Source: Algoriphagus sp.
GTDB lineage: Bacteria > Bacteroidota > Bacteroidia > Cytophagales > Cyclobacteriaceae
Length of the DNA stretch: 64,000 nt
Reading direction: 5' to 3'
Assembly (NCBI RefSeq): GCF_024305035.1
Contig: NZ_JAMWZB010000009.1
Coordinates: 86,834-150,833 of the forward strand
In this document: positions 1 to 9,189 of the stretch, piece after piece
Layout of the letters: each line of letters begins with the position of its first letter
How positions within the stretch are numbered: position 1 is the stretch's first letter
Notes under the pieces: generated by a model
Databases searched by the model: none
Told to the model about the DNA's origin: nothing
The model's input: the letters and a program-made list of their open reading frames with translations, nothing else
Translations under genes and position numbers: made by a program

Positions 1-809
1 TCGGCCAGCCATTTGCACCGATCCTTGTCCTTATTGACCAGCGTGACCCGATAGTGATTTTCCAGCTTGAGGGCAGTAGTCAGCGCCATATCATCGCCGC
101 CGATAATCATCACATTTTTTATTTCCTTTTTCTCCTGACCGATCAGCTGAAGAATACTTTGAGTGTGTTTTTTGGTCGATATGAAGAAAACATGATCCTG
201 ATTTCGGATAATGGTACTTCCGCGTGGAATTAGGGTTTTTTGATCCCGCAGAATGGCAATAATGCGCACGTCGTCAAAAATCGGATTACTACTCATATCC
301 ATAATCCGCTGGTTAACCAGTGGGTTGGATTGGTCCAAGGTTACCCCTACTACATTGAGTTTTCCCCCTTCGAAATCAAAAACCTCGGTAAAACTGGAAT
401 TCTGAATCAAACTAAAAATCTCTCTACTGCAAAGCATGGTGGGAGAAATCAAATTATCTATCCCCAGGTTTTCAAAGTATTTGATGTTATCGCCATGCAG
501 GTAAGAATGATTCCGGACCCGAGCCATCACCCGCTTGGCTCCGAGTTGTTTGGCTAGAACCGCGGCCACAATATTGGTTTTCTCCGAGGTGGTCACAGCC
601 AACACCATACTGGCATGGTCCACATTGGCGCGTTGCAATACCTCGATGGAAGTCGCATCACCCAAGACCGTCAACACATCTAGTTTGGAGGACACGTAGT
701 CCAATACTTCGCGCTCGGTATCGATGAGGGTGATGTCTTTATTATCGTAGCTTAATTGCTCAGCCAGGTGGTATCCCATATCCCCGGCTCCTGCAATTAC
801 AATGTGCAT
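1..809 (-). CDS. trkA: Trk potassium uptake regulatory protein TrkA (3' part cut by window edge)
   Basis: Peripheral cytoplasmic NAD-binding subunit that gates the Trk/Ktr K+ channel. The minus-strand translation begins MHIVIAGAGDMGYHLAEQL, a Rossmann GxGxxG nucleotide-binding motif. It continues through the first RCK_N domain (acidic residue after DITLID, then GDATS), an RCK_C domain, and the start of the second RCK_N domain (VMIIGGDDMALTTAL) at the window edge. About 269 residues of the usual ~450 are present. An in-frame ATG six bases upstream (815) is equally possible; an AGGA lies upstream of both. Family assignment is firm, and the missing end is only due to the window boundary. Confidence 0.93.
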   Translation of the reverse strand, partial: MHIVIAGAGDMGYHLAEQLSYDNKDITLIDTEREVLDYVSSKLDVLTVLGDATSIEVLQRANVDHASMVLAVTTSEKTNIVAAVLAKQLGAKRVMARVRNHSYLHGDNIKYFENLGIDNLISPTMLCSREIFSLIQNSSFTEVFDFEGGKLNVVGVTLDQSNPLVNQRIMDMSSNPIFDDVRIIAILRDQKTLIPRGSTIIRNQDHVFFISTKKHTQSILQLIGQEKKEIKNVMIIGGDDMALTTALKLENHYRVTLVNKDKDRCKWLA

Positions 810-956
810 GGCCATAAATTCCTTTCTGAAATTTTAATCAGGGCGCAAAAGTAAGTGCTTTTCCTTTTGGTTATCAGGATTTAACAAAAAACTTTTCCCC
901 CCTAAGGGCTAATGTAACAAAGCTACTTTTAAAAAATTCAATTTTCGGCCCAAAAT

Positions 957-2204
957 TTACAGTTCATCAAGCAGGCGCTTACTTTCTAAATCGGGCATTT
1001 CCTCTACTTCCTTTAGCTTTCGTTGAATGACACGGGTTCGTACCCCAACAAGCTTATCCAACTCCGAATTGGCCTCGTTGAGTTTACGCTGGGTCTTTTC
1101 AATCAGTTCCCCAAATTTGCCGAATTCGGTTTTAATGGCACCTAAAATTTGCCAGACTTCCGAACTCCGCTTTTGAATGGCCAAGGTGCGGAAGCCCATC
1201 TGCAGGCTATTCAAAATCGCCGAAAGCGTCGTCGGTCCGGTGACCACGACTTTGTATTCCTGCTGAATTTGCTGTGTCAAGCCCGGCTCCCGGAGAATTT
1301 CCGCATAGAGGCTTTCCACCGGAAGAAATAAAATCGCAAAATCAGTGGTGAGCGGTGGGTTTAAATACTTATCCCGAATATCCAGAGCTGCCTTTTTTAC
1401 CGCTTTAATCAGCTCGGCACGCTGTTGATTGATTTCCGGTTTGGATGCCAATTCGTAGGCATCAACCAAGCGGAGATAGGATTCCTGAGGAAATTTTGAA
1501 TCGATCGGCAATAAAATAGGCTGGTCTTGACCGGGCATTTTGACGGCAAATTCGACCCGCTCTCGATTTCCTTTTCCCACCGCAGCATTGAGTTCATACT
1601 GCTCGGCTGTCAATATATTTTCCAAAATGGCTTGAAGTTGGTACTCTCCAAGCACGCCCCGGCTTTTGACATTGGTAAGTACTCGCTTCAGATCCCCTAC
1701 TCCATTGGCCAGATGCTGCATTTCCCCCAGTCCTTTTTGGACCGCTTGGAGCTGATTGCTTACCATTTCAAAAGACTGCCCCAATCGGGTTTCCAATGTT
1801 TTCTGTAATTTCTCATCCACCGTCTCCCTGATTTTTTCCAACCTGAGTTCAGTGGATTTCATCAACTCCTCCTGCCGGCGGTTAAGCTCGCCGAGCTTTT
1901 CCCGCTGCAGGGTATTGAAGTCCTGCACATTTTGCCTAAAAAGCTCTCCAAAACTTTTTAAAGCCTCCTTTTGATCTAAGGAATTGCTTCGCAGGGATTG
2001 AAAAACCAGCTGGAACTGTCCGTTCAGGTTATCTTGATTTTCTCTACGGGCAAGCGCAAGTGACCGGTCCAATTCCTGACGAAGTTCTTGAATTTGTTGC
2101 ATTACCAATTCCCCATCCCGGTCTTTTCGCTGAGTACTAATAAAAAGAATGATCATCCCCACCTGAAGAAGGATAGTCAAGGCTACTAAAATTTCAATCG
2201 TCAT
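957..2204 (-). CDS. rmuC: DNA recombination protein RmuC homolog
   Basis: RmuC-family protein of 415 residues. In E. coli the family limits inversions at short inverted repeats and has a PD-(D/E)XK nuclease-like fold. The sequence shows an N-terminal membrane anchor (about residues 5-23), a long charged coiled coil to about residue 140, then the conserved RmuC core with the family signatures SRGVLGEYQL, LPIDSKFPQE and VVVTGPTTLSAILNSLQMGFR. Length is normal. The start overlaps the 3' end of the alpha/beta hydrolase gene by 11 bases, so the two are probably co-transcribed on the minus strand. Confidence 0.92.
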   Translation of the reverse strand: MTIEILVALTILLQVGMIILFISTQRKDRDGELVMQQIQELRQELDRSLALARRENQDNLNGQFQLVFQSLRSNSLDQKEALKSFGELFRQNVQDFNTLQREKLGELNRRQEELMKSTELRLEKIRETVDEKLQKTLETRLGQSFEMVSNQLQAVQKGLGEMQHLANGVGDLKRVLTNVKSRGVLGEYQLQAILENILTAEQYELNAAVGKGNRERVEFAVKMPGQDQPILLPIDSKFPQESYLRLVDAYELASKPEINQQRAELIKAVKKAALDIRDKYLNPPLTTDFAILFLPVESLYAEILREPGLTQQIQQEYKVVVTGPTTLSAILNSLQMGFRTLAIQKRSSEVWQILGAIKTEFGKFGELIEKTQRKLNEANSELDKLVGVRTRVIQRKLKEVEEMPDLESKRLLDEL

Positions 2205-3213
2205 AACTCACGTAATTTGGAGCCTGAAGGTAGTTTTTACGCACCTCCACTCCTAAAAAAGAAAGGTATTCTGCGACAGATTTTGTCGGAATTTCTTCCA
2301 TCGGCACGTGCCCGACTCCTTCGAAAATAATCAAATTGGATCCGGGTATTTCTTTTTCAAAGTCCAAAGCTTGCTGGACAGGAATCCACCGATCCAGATC
2401 TCCCCACATAATCAGAGTCGGCATCGTCAACCGATCAAATTGAATGGAAGAATTCTGTTTTCCTGAAATCCGATCCAGGGTAGCCTCCCGGTTCCCTTCG
2501 CGAAGCATCAGCTCAAAATAACGATCCACCGATTCGGCTTTAATCCGCTCAGGATCACCATAGACCTCTTTCATGTTCATGGAAAAAAGAAACTTTGGCG
2601 TGCATTTCAACAGAACTTTGGCAAAAACAGGATGTTCCAGCAGTTGAAAAATCCAGGTTTGCTGGGATTCGGATTCGGATTGGGAAGGCAATTTTCGGCT
2701 TATGGGCCGGGGTGCTCCTGAGGAATTGATCAAATTCAAGGAAAGCACCTGATCCGGTCGAGTACTGGCCACTTGAAGGGCCACGGCCCCGCCCATGGAG
2801 TTGCCTGCGATATGGTACCTGGGCAAATTGAGTTTTTCAGCCAAACGTAAAATCACCTGACCATAATCTTCCACCGTATAGCGCTTGAGTTCATCTGGTC
2901 CGGTCAGGCCATGCCCCGGTAAATCCACCGAAATGGTCATAAAATAAGGGCTCAATTCCCGCTGCCATTCATCCCAGGTATGCAAGGAAGAAAAGCTTCC
3001 GTGAATTAGAAAAATAGGGTCACCTTCACCCATAAACCGTACGTGGAGATTCATCCCGTCCACCTCGATAAAATGCGACTCCGGATAGCTGTATTTCTGA
3101 ATTATTTCTTCCTTTGAAATATCGCTTCGGTAGAGTAGAGCCAAAAAAAACACAAATGCAAGCAGCAAAGAAGCGAGAATTTTCAGAGTTTTACTAAGCC
3201 AGTTCATATCCAA
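2194..3213 (-). CDS. alpha/beta hydrolase, membrane-anchored
   Basis: Serine hydrolase of the alpha/beta fold, 339 residues, with an N-terminal membrane anchor or uncleaved signal (about 9-28). Visible catalytic elements are the oxyanion strand FLIHGSFSS, the nucleophile elbow GNSMGG (Ser at about 139), the acid in WGDLDRWIP and the catalytic His in GVGHVPMEE. The pattern is that of epoxide hydrolase or C-C hydrolase relatives, and the substrate cannot be told. An ATG two codons downstream (MNWLSK) is a possible alternative start. It is divergent from the NRAMP gene and overlaps rmuC by 11 bases. Confidence 0.85.
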   Translation of the reverse strand: MDMNWLSKTLKILASLLLAFVFFLALLYRSDISKEEIIQKYSYPESHFIEVDGMNLHVRFMGEGDPIFLIHGSFSSLHTWDEWQRELSPYFMTISVDLPGHGLTGPDELKRYTVEDYGQVILRLAEKLNLPRYHIAGNSMGGAVALQVASTRPDQVLSLNLINSSGAPRPISRKLPSQSESESQQTWIFQLLEHPVFAKVLLKCTPKFLFSMNMKEVYGDPERIKAESVDRYFELMLREGNREATLDRISGKQNSSIQFDRLTMPTLIMWGDLDRWIPVQQALDFEKEIPGSNLIIFEGVGHVPMEEIPTKSVAEYLSFLGVEVRKNYLQAPNYVSYDD

Positions 3214-3214
3214 A

Positions 3215-3238
3215 GAGTTGTTATCAAAGAGATAACTC
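3215..3238. promoter_or_regulatory. imperfect inverted repeat between divergent genes
   Basis: GAGTTGTTATC and GATAACTC form inverted arms around a 5-base centre, with a 3-base bulge in the left arm. The repeat sits in the 60-base gap between the divergent hydrolase and NRAMP genes, where an operator or divergent promoter would lie. A metal-regulator site is conceivable but unproven. Confidence 0.3.
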
Positions 3239-3272
3239 CTGAAATAACAAATATTCTACCCAAAACACTATT

Positions 3273-4523
3273 TTGTCAAAAAACTATCCCTTGAGCATCC
3301 GAAATCTCTTCCAAAACATCGGCCCAGGACCAATTATAGCAGCGGCCTTCATCGGTCCGGGTACCGTGATGGTCTGCACGCTGGCCGGATATCAATTTGG
3401 CTTTTCCTTAATTTGGGGACTGCTCCTTTCCATCCTGGCCACCGTAGTTCTTCAAGAGACTGCCGGAAGAATTGGATTGGCCACCGGAAAAGATTTGGCT
3501 CAATTGCTACGAAGTCAAACGCACTCTCCCCTGCTTAAAATTCTTCAGATGATCCTGGTTCTCCTGGCCATCGTTTTGGGAAACACCGCCTATGAATCGG
3601 GTAATATTACCGGGGCACAGTTGGGATTAGCGGTTTTTTGGGATAGTCCTACCCTAAGCTTAGGAATAGGACAGATTCAATCTGGAAATTTTCTAATCGG
3701 GGCTCTTGCCTTTTTCCTATTGATTTTAGGGAATTTCCAGGTGTTAGAACGCGTGTTGGTGGGATTAGTGATTCTCATGTCTATGGCCTTCCTCTTCACT
3801 GCGGTATTGGTGCAACCTGACTGGACGGCGGTTTTAAACGGTTTTGTCCCCAGCCTATCGGTTGAGCAAACAACCACCTTGGTGGCTTTAATCGGAACCA
3901 CCGTCGTTCCCTACAATTTATTTTTGTATGCTTCCTTAGTCAAAAATAAATGGAAAAGTCCAGCGGGGATCCACTGGATGCGAAGAGATATCGTGCTTTC
4001 GGTCCTGTTAGGGGGGTTGGTCTCCATGGCGATTTTAATCGTAGGTTCGGTTAATAAAAGTGAGCAAATCCATTCTGCCCAGGATATTGCCATGGGGCTG
4101 GATCTGGTATTTGGCAGTTTTGGAAGATATTTGATGGGCTTTGGATTATTGGCCGCAGGTCTCACCTCTTCCATTACGGCTCCCTTGGCTGCCGGTCTGG
4201 TAATTTGTGGAATCATGGGCTGGAACCAACAAACCCACTCCGTGCCCATGCGACTCTCCATCGGCCTGGTGGTCGGAATGGGGTTGGTTTTTGCTTCGTT
4301 GGGGATCAAACCTGCTGAGTTGATCGCCTTGGCCCAACTGGCCAATGGCCTTTTGTTGCCCCTGATATCAGGTTGGTTGATTTGGCTCGCCAATCAAAAA
4401 ATCTGGATGAAAACCCACAAAAACCCGGCTTGGGTTACGCTCCTATCGCTGAGTATCCTGTTGATCACCATAGGGCTGGGACTCAAAAGCATCAGTGCTG
4501 TCCTAAATCTGGAAATTTTCTGA
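3273..4523 (+). CDS. NRAMP-family divalent metal transporter, atypical binding site
   Basis: Polytopic inner-membrane transporter of 416 residues with about 11 helices and the NRAMP fold. The start is TTG; the first in-frame ATG (Met33) lies inside helix 1, so a non-ATG start is needed. Canonical Mn/Fe transporters carry DPGN in helix 1 and MPH in helix 6. Here helix 1 reads FIGPGTVMV and helix 6 reads VVPYNLFLY, so the Asp, Asn, Met and His positions are all changed. This places it in an NRAMP side branch whose substrate is uncertain, and it should not be called a manganese importer without test. Confidence 0.85.
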   Translation: MSKNYPLSIRNLFQNIGPGPIIAAAFIGPGTVMVCTLAGYQFGFSLIWGLLLSILATVVLQETAGRIGLATGKDLAQLLRSQTHSPLLKILQMILVLLAIVLGNTAYESGNITGAQLGLAVFWDSPTLSLGIGQIQSGNFLIGALAFFLLILGNFQVLERVLVGLVILMSMAFLFTAVLVQPDWTAVLNGFVPSLSVEQTTTLVALIGTTVVPYNLFLYASLVKNKWKSPAGIHWMRRDIVLSVLLGGLVSMAILIVGSVNKSEQIHSAQDIAMGLDLVFGSFGRYLMGFGLLAAGLTSSITAPLAAGLVICGIMGWNQQTHSVPMRLSIGLVVGMGLVFASLGIKPAELIALAQLANGLLLPLISGWLIWLANQKIWMKTHKNPAWVTLLSLSILLITIGLGLKSISAVLNLEIF

Positions 4524-4577
4524 TCAAATTACCCATTTGCCACTAAACCTTGAATCACCGCATTGGTCTAATACTCC

Positions 4578-5126
4578 ATGAATCAGATTTCCGACCAAGA
4601 TATCCTCCGGTTAATCCGTCAAAAATCCACACAGGATATGGGGTATCGCCAACTGATTCAGCGTTATCAACAACGGGTTTATCAAGTGATCCGAAGAATG
4701 GTGTTGATTCATGAAGACGCCGATGACCTTACCCAAAACACCTTTATCAAAGCCTTCAAGAATATCGATAAATTTCAGGAAAATTCCACTTTGTTTACCT
4801 GGCTTTATCGCATTGCGACCAATGAAACCCTGACCTTTCTGGAAAAGAAGAAAAAACGGTTTTTCTTTGCCCTCGATGATCACCAGCAAAAATTGGAAAG
4901 CTATCTGGATCAACCGGGCATGCCCACCACAGAAGAAATCGAATACAAACTTGAGAAAGCCCTGCTCAAATTACCCGACAAGCAGCGATTGGTTTTTCAC
5001 CTCAAGTATCAGGAGGAGCTCACCTACGAACAAATGGCCCAAATCACCCAAACCAGTGTAGGTGCCCTCAAGGCCAGCTATCACCTAGCGGTGAAAAAAA
5101 TTGAAGAATTCCTCAAAAACGAATAA
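4578..5126 (+). CDS. RNA polymerase sigma factor, ECF subfamily
   Basis: Sigma-70 family factor of 182 residues with only regions 2 and 4, as in ECF factors. Region 2 covers about residues 20-95 (HEDADDLTQNTFIKAFKNIDKF, then FTWLYRIATNETLTFL). Region 4 covers about 125-178 (LPDKQRLVFHLKYQEELTYEQMAQITQTSVGALKASYHLAVKKIEEFL), a helix-turn-helix that reads the -35 element. It heads a three-gene unit with a small membrane protein and a Spy-like periplasmic protein, which suggests an envelope-stress response with its own anti-sigma partner. Confidence 0.92.
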   Translation: MNQISDQDILRLIRQKSTQDMGYRQLIQRYQQRVYQVIRRMVLIHEDADDLTQNTFIKAFKNIDKFQENSTLFTWLYRIATNETLTFLEKKKKRFFFALDDHQQKLESYLDQPGMPTTEEIEYKLEKALLKLPDKQRLVFHLKYQEELTYEQMAQITQTSVGALKASYHLAVKKIEEFLKNE

Positions 5127-5157
5127 ACCTTCTTTACTCAATGAAGTCTAACCTACA

Positions 5158-5523
5158 ATGAAGCAACAATTTGTAAAACTTAAGCCCTTTTCAAGTCCTG
5201 AAGGATATTTTGAATCCTTACCCGATCAGATCCTTCAAAAATTAGAACCCAAGCCCGATTATGCTTGGGTCAAATGGGCGGCTGCCGTTTTGATTTTCCT
5301 TTCGGTAGGCACATACTTGTTTTACCCCAATTCACCCGAAAATGAGCTTCTCGCCCTGGAGGAAGAAGTAAACTTATACCTTGAATCCAATTATTGGACG
5401 GCCGAAGAAGTATTGGGAATGAGCGAAAATCCGGAAGAAATTCTCGATGAAATCATTGAAGAAGAACTTCCTTATGCCGATATCCTTTGGGATCAAGAAT
5501 CCGAAATCCCCCAAACCCCATGA
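5158..5523 (+). CDS. small single-pass membrane protein, putative anti-sigma factor
   Basis: 121 residues, not recognised by family. It has a basic cytoplasmic N-terminus of about 38 residues, one membrane helix (WVKWAAAVLIFLSVGTYLFY, about 38-57), and a strongly acidic C-terminus rich in Glu. The gene sits 31 bases after the ECF sigma gene and its stop overlaps the next start (ATGA). A short N-terminal segment, one helix and a downstream position fit an anti-sigma role. This rests on context, because no zinc-binding anti-sigma motif is visible. Confidence 0.7.
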   Translation: MKQQFVKLKPFSSPEGYFESLPDQILQKLEPKPDYAWVKWAAAVLIFLSVGTYLFYPNSPENELLALEEEVNLYLESNYWTAEEVLGMSENPEEILDEIIEEELPYADILWDQESEIPQTP

Positions 5524-5972
5524 GAAAACTACACCTATTCCTTTCTGTTTTTCTACTCACCGTCATCACGGGCTTTGCTCAGCGCAGTGGCCAACAAGAT
5601 TTTGATCCTGAGCGACTGCAGGCAGCACGAATCGCCTTTATCACCAGTCGACTGGAATTAAGTCCCGATCAGGCCGAGAAATTCTGGCCGATTTACAATG
5701 CCTATACCGAAAAACGGGAAACTAATTTAAAAGAAATGGCCGGACTTTATCCTCGGAGGGATGCCCCTTCACTCAGTGAGCAGGAAGCCAAAAAAGCCTT
5801 GGAAAAACGCTTTGCCATCCAGCGAAAAATGATTGATGAGGAAGAGAAATTTGTCAAGCAGGTCTCCGAAGTAATCAGCTATCCGCAAATCATGAAACTG
5901 AACGGAATCGCCAGGGACTTCACCCGAATGATCTATCAGCGCAATCGACAGCGACGATCCTCGGATAATTAA
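5520..5972 (+). CDS. Spy/CpxP-like periplasmic protein
   Basis: 150 residues with a signal peptide (MRKLHLFLSVFLLTVITGFAQ), so exported. The mature part is helical and charged, with the segment ELSPDQAEKFWPIYNAYTEKRE, which resembles LTXXQ-type Spy/CpxP chaperone or sensor proteins that are common beside ECF sigma genes in Bacteroidetes. The start was chosen at the ATGA overlap with the upstream gene because it gives a proper signal peptide; a longer reading from 5487 would not. Likely role: envelope stress sensing or chaperoning within the sigma operon. Confidence 0.72.
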   Translation: MRKLHLFLSVFLLTVITGFAQRSGQQDFDPERLQAARIAFITSRLELSPDQAEKFWPIYNAYTEKRETNLKEMAGLYPRRDAPSLSEQEAKKALEKRFAIQRKMIDEEEKFVKQVSEVISYPQIMKLNGIARDFTRMIYQRNRQRRSSDN

Positions 5973-6005
5973 TAGCCCACCAACAGAAAGGTGAACATCA
6001 GAACT

Positions 6006-6033
6006 AAAAAAGGTCCCCAAGAGGACCTTTTTT
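6006..6033. terminator. bidirectional rho-independent terminator
   Basis: AAAAAAGGTCC and GGACCTTTTTT form a perfect 11-bp stem around a 6-base loop, with a T-run on both strands. It lies between the convergent Spy-like gene and mscL and can serve both. Confidence 0.85.
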
Positions 6034-6046
6034 GGTTACTATAGGA

Positions 6047-6469
6047 TTACTTTTTCAGTAAATCCCGAATTTCTTCAAGTAAAACCTCCGACTTGGGAGG
6101 TGCAGGAGGGGGTGCAGCCGCCTCTTTCTTTTCTTGTTTGCGGTTCATTTTATTTACCCCTTTAATGGCAATAAAAATCACAAAAGCCACAATAACAAAG
6201 TCAATTACATTTTGAATAAACATCCCGTAATTGAGCGTTACAGCAGCCACAGCCACTTCTCCGGCTGCATTGACTTCTGCCTCTTTAAGTGTCAGGGCCA
6301 ATTTTTTGAAGTCCATTCCGCCCAGGGCCAATCCAATCGGCGGCATGATTACATCATTGACCAAGGAGCTGACAATTTTCCCAAAAGCAGCACCAATGAT
6401 CACACCGACTGCCAAGTCGATGACATTACCTTTGACGGCAAATTCCTTAAACTCTTTTAACATTCCCAT
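6047..6469 (-). CDS. mscL: large-conductance mechanosensitive channel MscL
   Basis: Homopentameric inner-membrane emergency valve that opens under hypo-osmotic shock. At 140 residues it has the family length. The N-terminal amphipathic helix and first membrane helix are typical ([31 protein letters not shown]), followed by the periplasmic loop, a second helix (about 76-104, [21 protein letters not shown]) and a basic C-terminal helix after a Pro-rich stretch. Single gene, convergent with the preceding operon and ending at the shared terminator. Confidence 0.95.
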   Translation of the reverse strand: MGMLKEFKEFAVKGNVIDLAVGVIIGAAFGKIVSSLVNDVIMPPIGLALGGMDFKKLALTLKEAEVNAAGEVAVAAVTLNYGMFIQNVIDFVIVAFVIFIAIKGVNKMNRKQEKKEAAAPPPAPPKSEVLLEEIRDLLKK

Positions 6470-6645
6470 AAGTGTTGAGGTTGATGGTGAAATTTAATAG
6501 ATCAATATTTCACTAAATTTTCATGATTGCAATATGCAGCCCCTGAATTGGACCTAAAGCGGGATAAAAAAAACAGAAATCCCTTGGGAAGGAACCTGCG
6601 CCCGATGAATTTGATTAACATTGCAGCCAAATTTTATTCAACGAC

Positions 6646-8691
6646 ATGCAAGCTCCCAAAGCAATCAAGCGAGACCATAGTATAGAATTTCACGGACATC
6701 GTCGCAATGATCCCTATTATTGGATGAACGATCGGGAAAACCCCGAGGTCATCGACTACCTTCAACAGGAAAACGATTACCTCACATTCAAAATGAAGGA
6801 TACCGAACCCCTTCAGGAAAAGCTTTTTCAAGAAATGAAGGGGCGAATGAAGGAAGATGATCAAAGTGTTCCCTACCTCAAATATGGGTATTATTGGTAC
6901 AGCAGGTATGAAAAAGGAGGAGAATACCCCATTTTTTGCCGCAAACGTGGAAACCTGGAAAACCCCGAAGAAATTTTACTGGATGTCAACCAATTGGCTA
7001 AAGACAAAAGCTATTTTCAGGTAGCAGGAATCGCCAGTAGTCCAGATCTGAACTGGATTGCTTATCCGGTGGACGAGGTAGGAAGAAGGATTTACACCAT
7101 CCATTTTAAAAATCTAATCAGCGGAGAAACCCTGGAAGAAACCATTCCAGCCATGACCGGAAATGTAGTCTGGGCTGCCGATAGCCTGACGCTTTTTTAT
7201 TCCAAACAAGATCCCCACACGCTCCGATCCCATCAAATCTACCAACATCAACTAGGCAGTTCATTTGAAAAAGATGTTTTGGTTTATGAAGAAAAGGATG
7301 AGGAGTTTACCTGCCAGGTTCATAAAACCAAGTCTGAGGAATTTATCCTCATCCATAGCGAAAGCACCATTTCTTCAGAAATTCGTTTTGCAAGGGCTTC
7401 TGATCCCGCTCAGGGATTTCAACTTCTGCAAGCACGAATACCCCATCTGGAATATGCCGCTGATCACTATGGAGATCATTTTTGGATACGAACCAATCAT
7501 CAGGCAAAAAATTTCAAGGTAGTCAAAGCCCCCATTGAAAACCCCGGAATGGAAAATTGGGAAGATTTCATTCCCCATAGGCAAGAGGTATTACTTGAGG
7601 ATTTTGATCTGTTTAAAGACTTTTTTGTCAGCCAAGAGCGCAGTAATGGCCTCACACAAATTCTGATCAAACCTTGGGACGGAAGTGCCGGACATCAATT
7701 GGCTTTCGAAGAAGAAACCTACACCACCTGGATCAGCACTAATCCAGAATTTAATACCCCCTGGTTGCGGTTTGGATACAATTCGCTGGTCAAACCTTCC
7801 TCGGTCTATGATTATCACATGCACACCAGAGAGCGAAAACTACTCAAGCAACAGGAAATCGTAGGAGGTTATACTGAATCCGACTATGAATCAGCCAGAA
7901 TCTGGGCCAAAGCCGAAGATGAGACACGGGTACCCATTTCGCTGGTATATAAAAAAGACTTGTTTCAAGCTAATGGCAGTAACCCGCTGTTACTTTATGC
8001 ATATGGCTCCTATGGATTCAGCATGGATGCCTATTTTTCCAGCAGCCGGCTAAGTTTATTGGATCGCGGTTTTGTCTTTGCCATCGCACATATCCGAGGA
8101 GGAGAGGATCTGGGCCGGCATTGGTACGAAGAGGGGAAACTTTTAAAGAAGAAAAACACCTTCCTTGATTTTATCGCTTGTGCCAAACACCTCATTCAGC
8201 AACAGTATACCCAAGCCCAACACCTCTATGCCATGGGAGGAAGTGCGGGTGGGCTGTTGATGGGAGCGGTTCTAAATATGCAGCCGGAGCTCTTTCATGG
8301 GGTGATTGCAGCCGTACCCTTTGTGGATGTAGTCACCACCATGCTGGATGAAAGCATTCCTTTGACTACCGGGGAATTCAATGAATGGGGAAACCCGAAG
8401 AATAAGGAATATTACGAATACATGCTTTCCTACTCCCCCTACGACAATGTGGAGAAAAAAAATTATCCCCATATCCTGGTGACCTCTGGACTGCATGACT
8501 CCCAGGTGCAATATTGGGAACCCACCAAATGGGTAGCCAAACTCAGAGAACACAAAACCGATCAACATCTCCTACTCCTTCATACCAATATGGAAGCCGG
8601 ACATGGGGGGGCCTCAGGACGTTTCACTGCCCTGAAGGAACTTGCCTTGGAATATGCTTTTCTTCTTAAATTAGAACAGATCAAAAATTAA
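6646..8691 (+). CDS. S9A prolyl oligopeptidase / oligopeptidase B
   Basis: Serine peptidase of 681 residues cutting short peptides, most likely oligopeptidase B (protease II). The N-terminal seven-bladed propeller begins with YYWMNDRENPEVIDYLQQEN, the usual family start. The C-terminal alpha/beta hydrolase domain carries the nucleophile in MGGSAGG (Ser533), and the catalytic Asp and His in the SGLHDSQVQYWEP and AGHGGASGRF segments. No signal peptide, so cytoplasmic. Stand-alone gene. Oligopeptidase B and prolyl endopeptidase cannot be fully separated by eye. Confidence 0.9.
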   Translation: MQAPKAIKRDHSIEFHGHRRNDPYYWMNDRENPEVIDYLQQENDYLTFKMKDTEPLQEKLFQEMKGRMKEDDQSVPYLKYGYYWYSRYEKGGEYPIFCRKRGNLENPEEILLDVNQLAKDKSYFQVAGIASSPDLNWIAYPVDEVGRRIYTIHFKNLISGETLEETIPAMTGNVVWAADSLTLFYSKQDPHTLRSHQIYQHQLGSSFEKDVLVYEEKDEEFTCQVHKTKSEEFILIHSESTISSEIRFARASDPAQGFQLLQARIPHLEYAADHYGDHFWIRTNHQAKNFKVVKAPIENPGMENWEDFIPHRQEVLLEDFDLFKDFFVSQERSNGLTQILIKPWDGSAGHQLAFEEETYTTWISTNPEFNTPWLRFGYNSLVKPSSVYDYHMHTRERKLLKQQEIVGGYTESDYESARIWAKAEDETRVPISLVYKKDLFQANGSNPLLLYAYGSYGFSMDAYFSSSRLSLLDRGFVFAIAHIRGGEDLGRHWYEEGKLLKKKNTFLDFIACAKHLIQQQYTQAQHLYAMGGSAGGLLMGAVLNMQPELFHGVIAAVPFVDVVTTMLDESIPLTTGEFNEWGNPKNKEYYEYMLSYSPYDNVEKKNYPHILVTSGLHDSQVQYWEPTKWVAKLREHKTDQHLLLLHTNMEAGHGGASGRFTALKELALEYAFLLKLEQIKN

Positions 8692-8781
8692 TTGGACTGG
8701 CAAAAGAATAAATTCAAGCAAAATGATTCCAATGTTTCGTTTTTATACTCAAACATAAATTTCGGGAAAAGGATTTTTTCC

Positions 8782-8789
8782 TAACTTTG
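8782..8789 (+). promoter_or_regulatory. -7 promoter box (TAACTTTG) for mgsA-pfkA
   Basis: TAACTTTG matches the Bacteroidetes vegetative -7 consensus TAnnTTTG and lies 26 bases before the mgsA start codon. No clear -33 TTTG is visible, so the call rests on the -7 box. Confidence 0.55.
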
Positions 8790-8814
8790 GCCTCAACCTA
8801 TTAGATAGCTATTC

Positions 8815-9186
8815 ATGAAAATCGCCCTAATCGCACATGACGGAAAAAAAGCCGATATGGTGCATTTTTTAAGTGGATTCAAAGATCGCCTCCTTCAGGT
8901 CGACATTAATTTGGTGGCCACAGGGACTACGGGTTCACATATCCAAAAAGCTGGATTTGAAGTGGAGCGATTGCTATCTGGACCTGTCGGTGGAGATGCT
9001 CAAATCGCTGCCATGGCTGCCCAGAAAGAACTGGACATGGTGGTCTTTTTCAGAGATCCTTTGGACAAGCACCCCCATGAACCGGATGTGCAAATGCTGA
9101 TGCGGATCTGTGATGTACACAATATTCCACTGGCGACCAATCCTGCCTCGGCAGATCTTATGTTTCAAGCCCTCACTCAAACCTAA
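8815..9186 (+). CDS. mgsA: methylglyoxal synthase
   Basis: Converts dihydroxyacetone phosphate to methylglyoxal and phosphate, a bypass of lower glycolysis under phosphate limitation. 123 residues, a normal length. The family motifs are clear: [10 protein letters not shown] at the start, TGTTG for phosphate binding, [13 protein letters not shown] with the catalytic Asp, and [18 protein letters not shown]. It lies three bases upstream of pfkA, so one operon sets the balance between glycolytic flux and its overflow bypass. Confidence 0.96.
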   Translation: MKIALIAHDGKKADMVHFLSGFKDRLLQVDINLVATGTTGSHIQKAGFEVERLLSGPVGGDAQIAAMAAQKELDMVVFFRDPLDKHPHEPDVQMLMRICDVHNIPLATNPASADLMFQALTQT

Positions 9187-9189
9187 AAA

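Noticed and set aside
240..557. Plus-strand ORF of 105 codons inside trkA
   Set aside because: Antisense to the clear TrkA coding frame.
3911..4393. Minus-strand ORF of 160 codons inside the NRAMP gene
   Set aside because: Antisense to the transporter; low-complexity translation rich in Pro, Asn and Thr typical of reversed membrane-helix codons.
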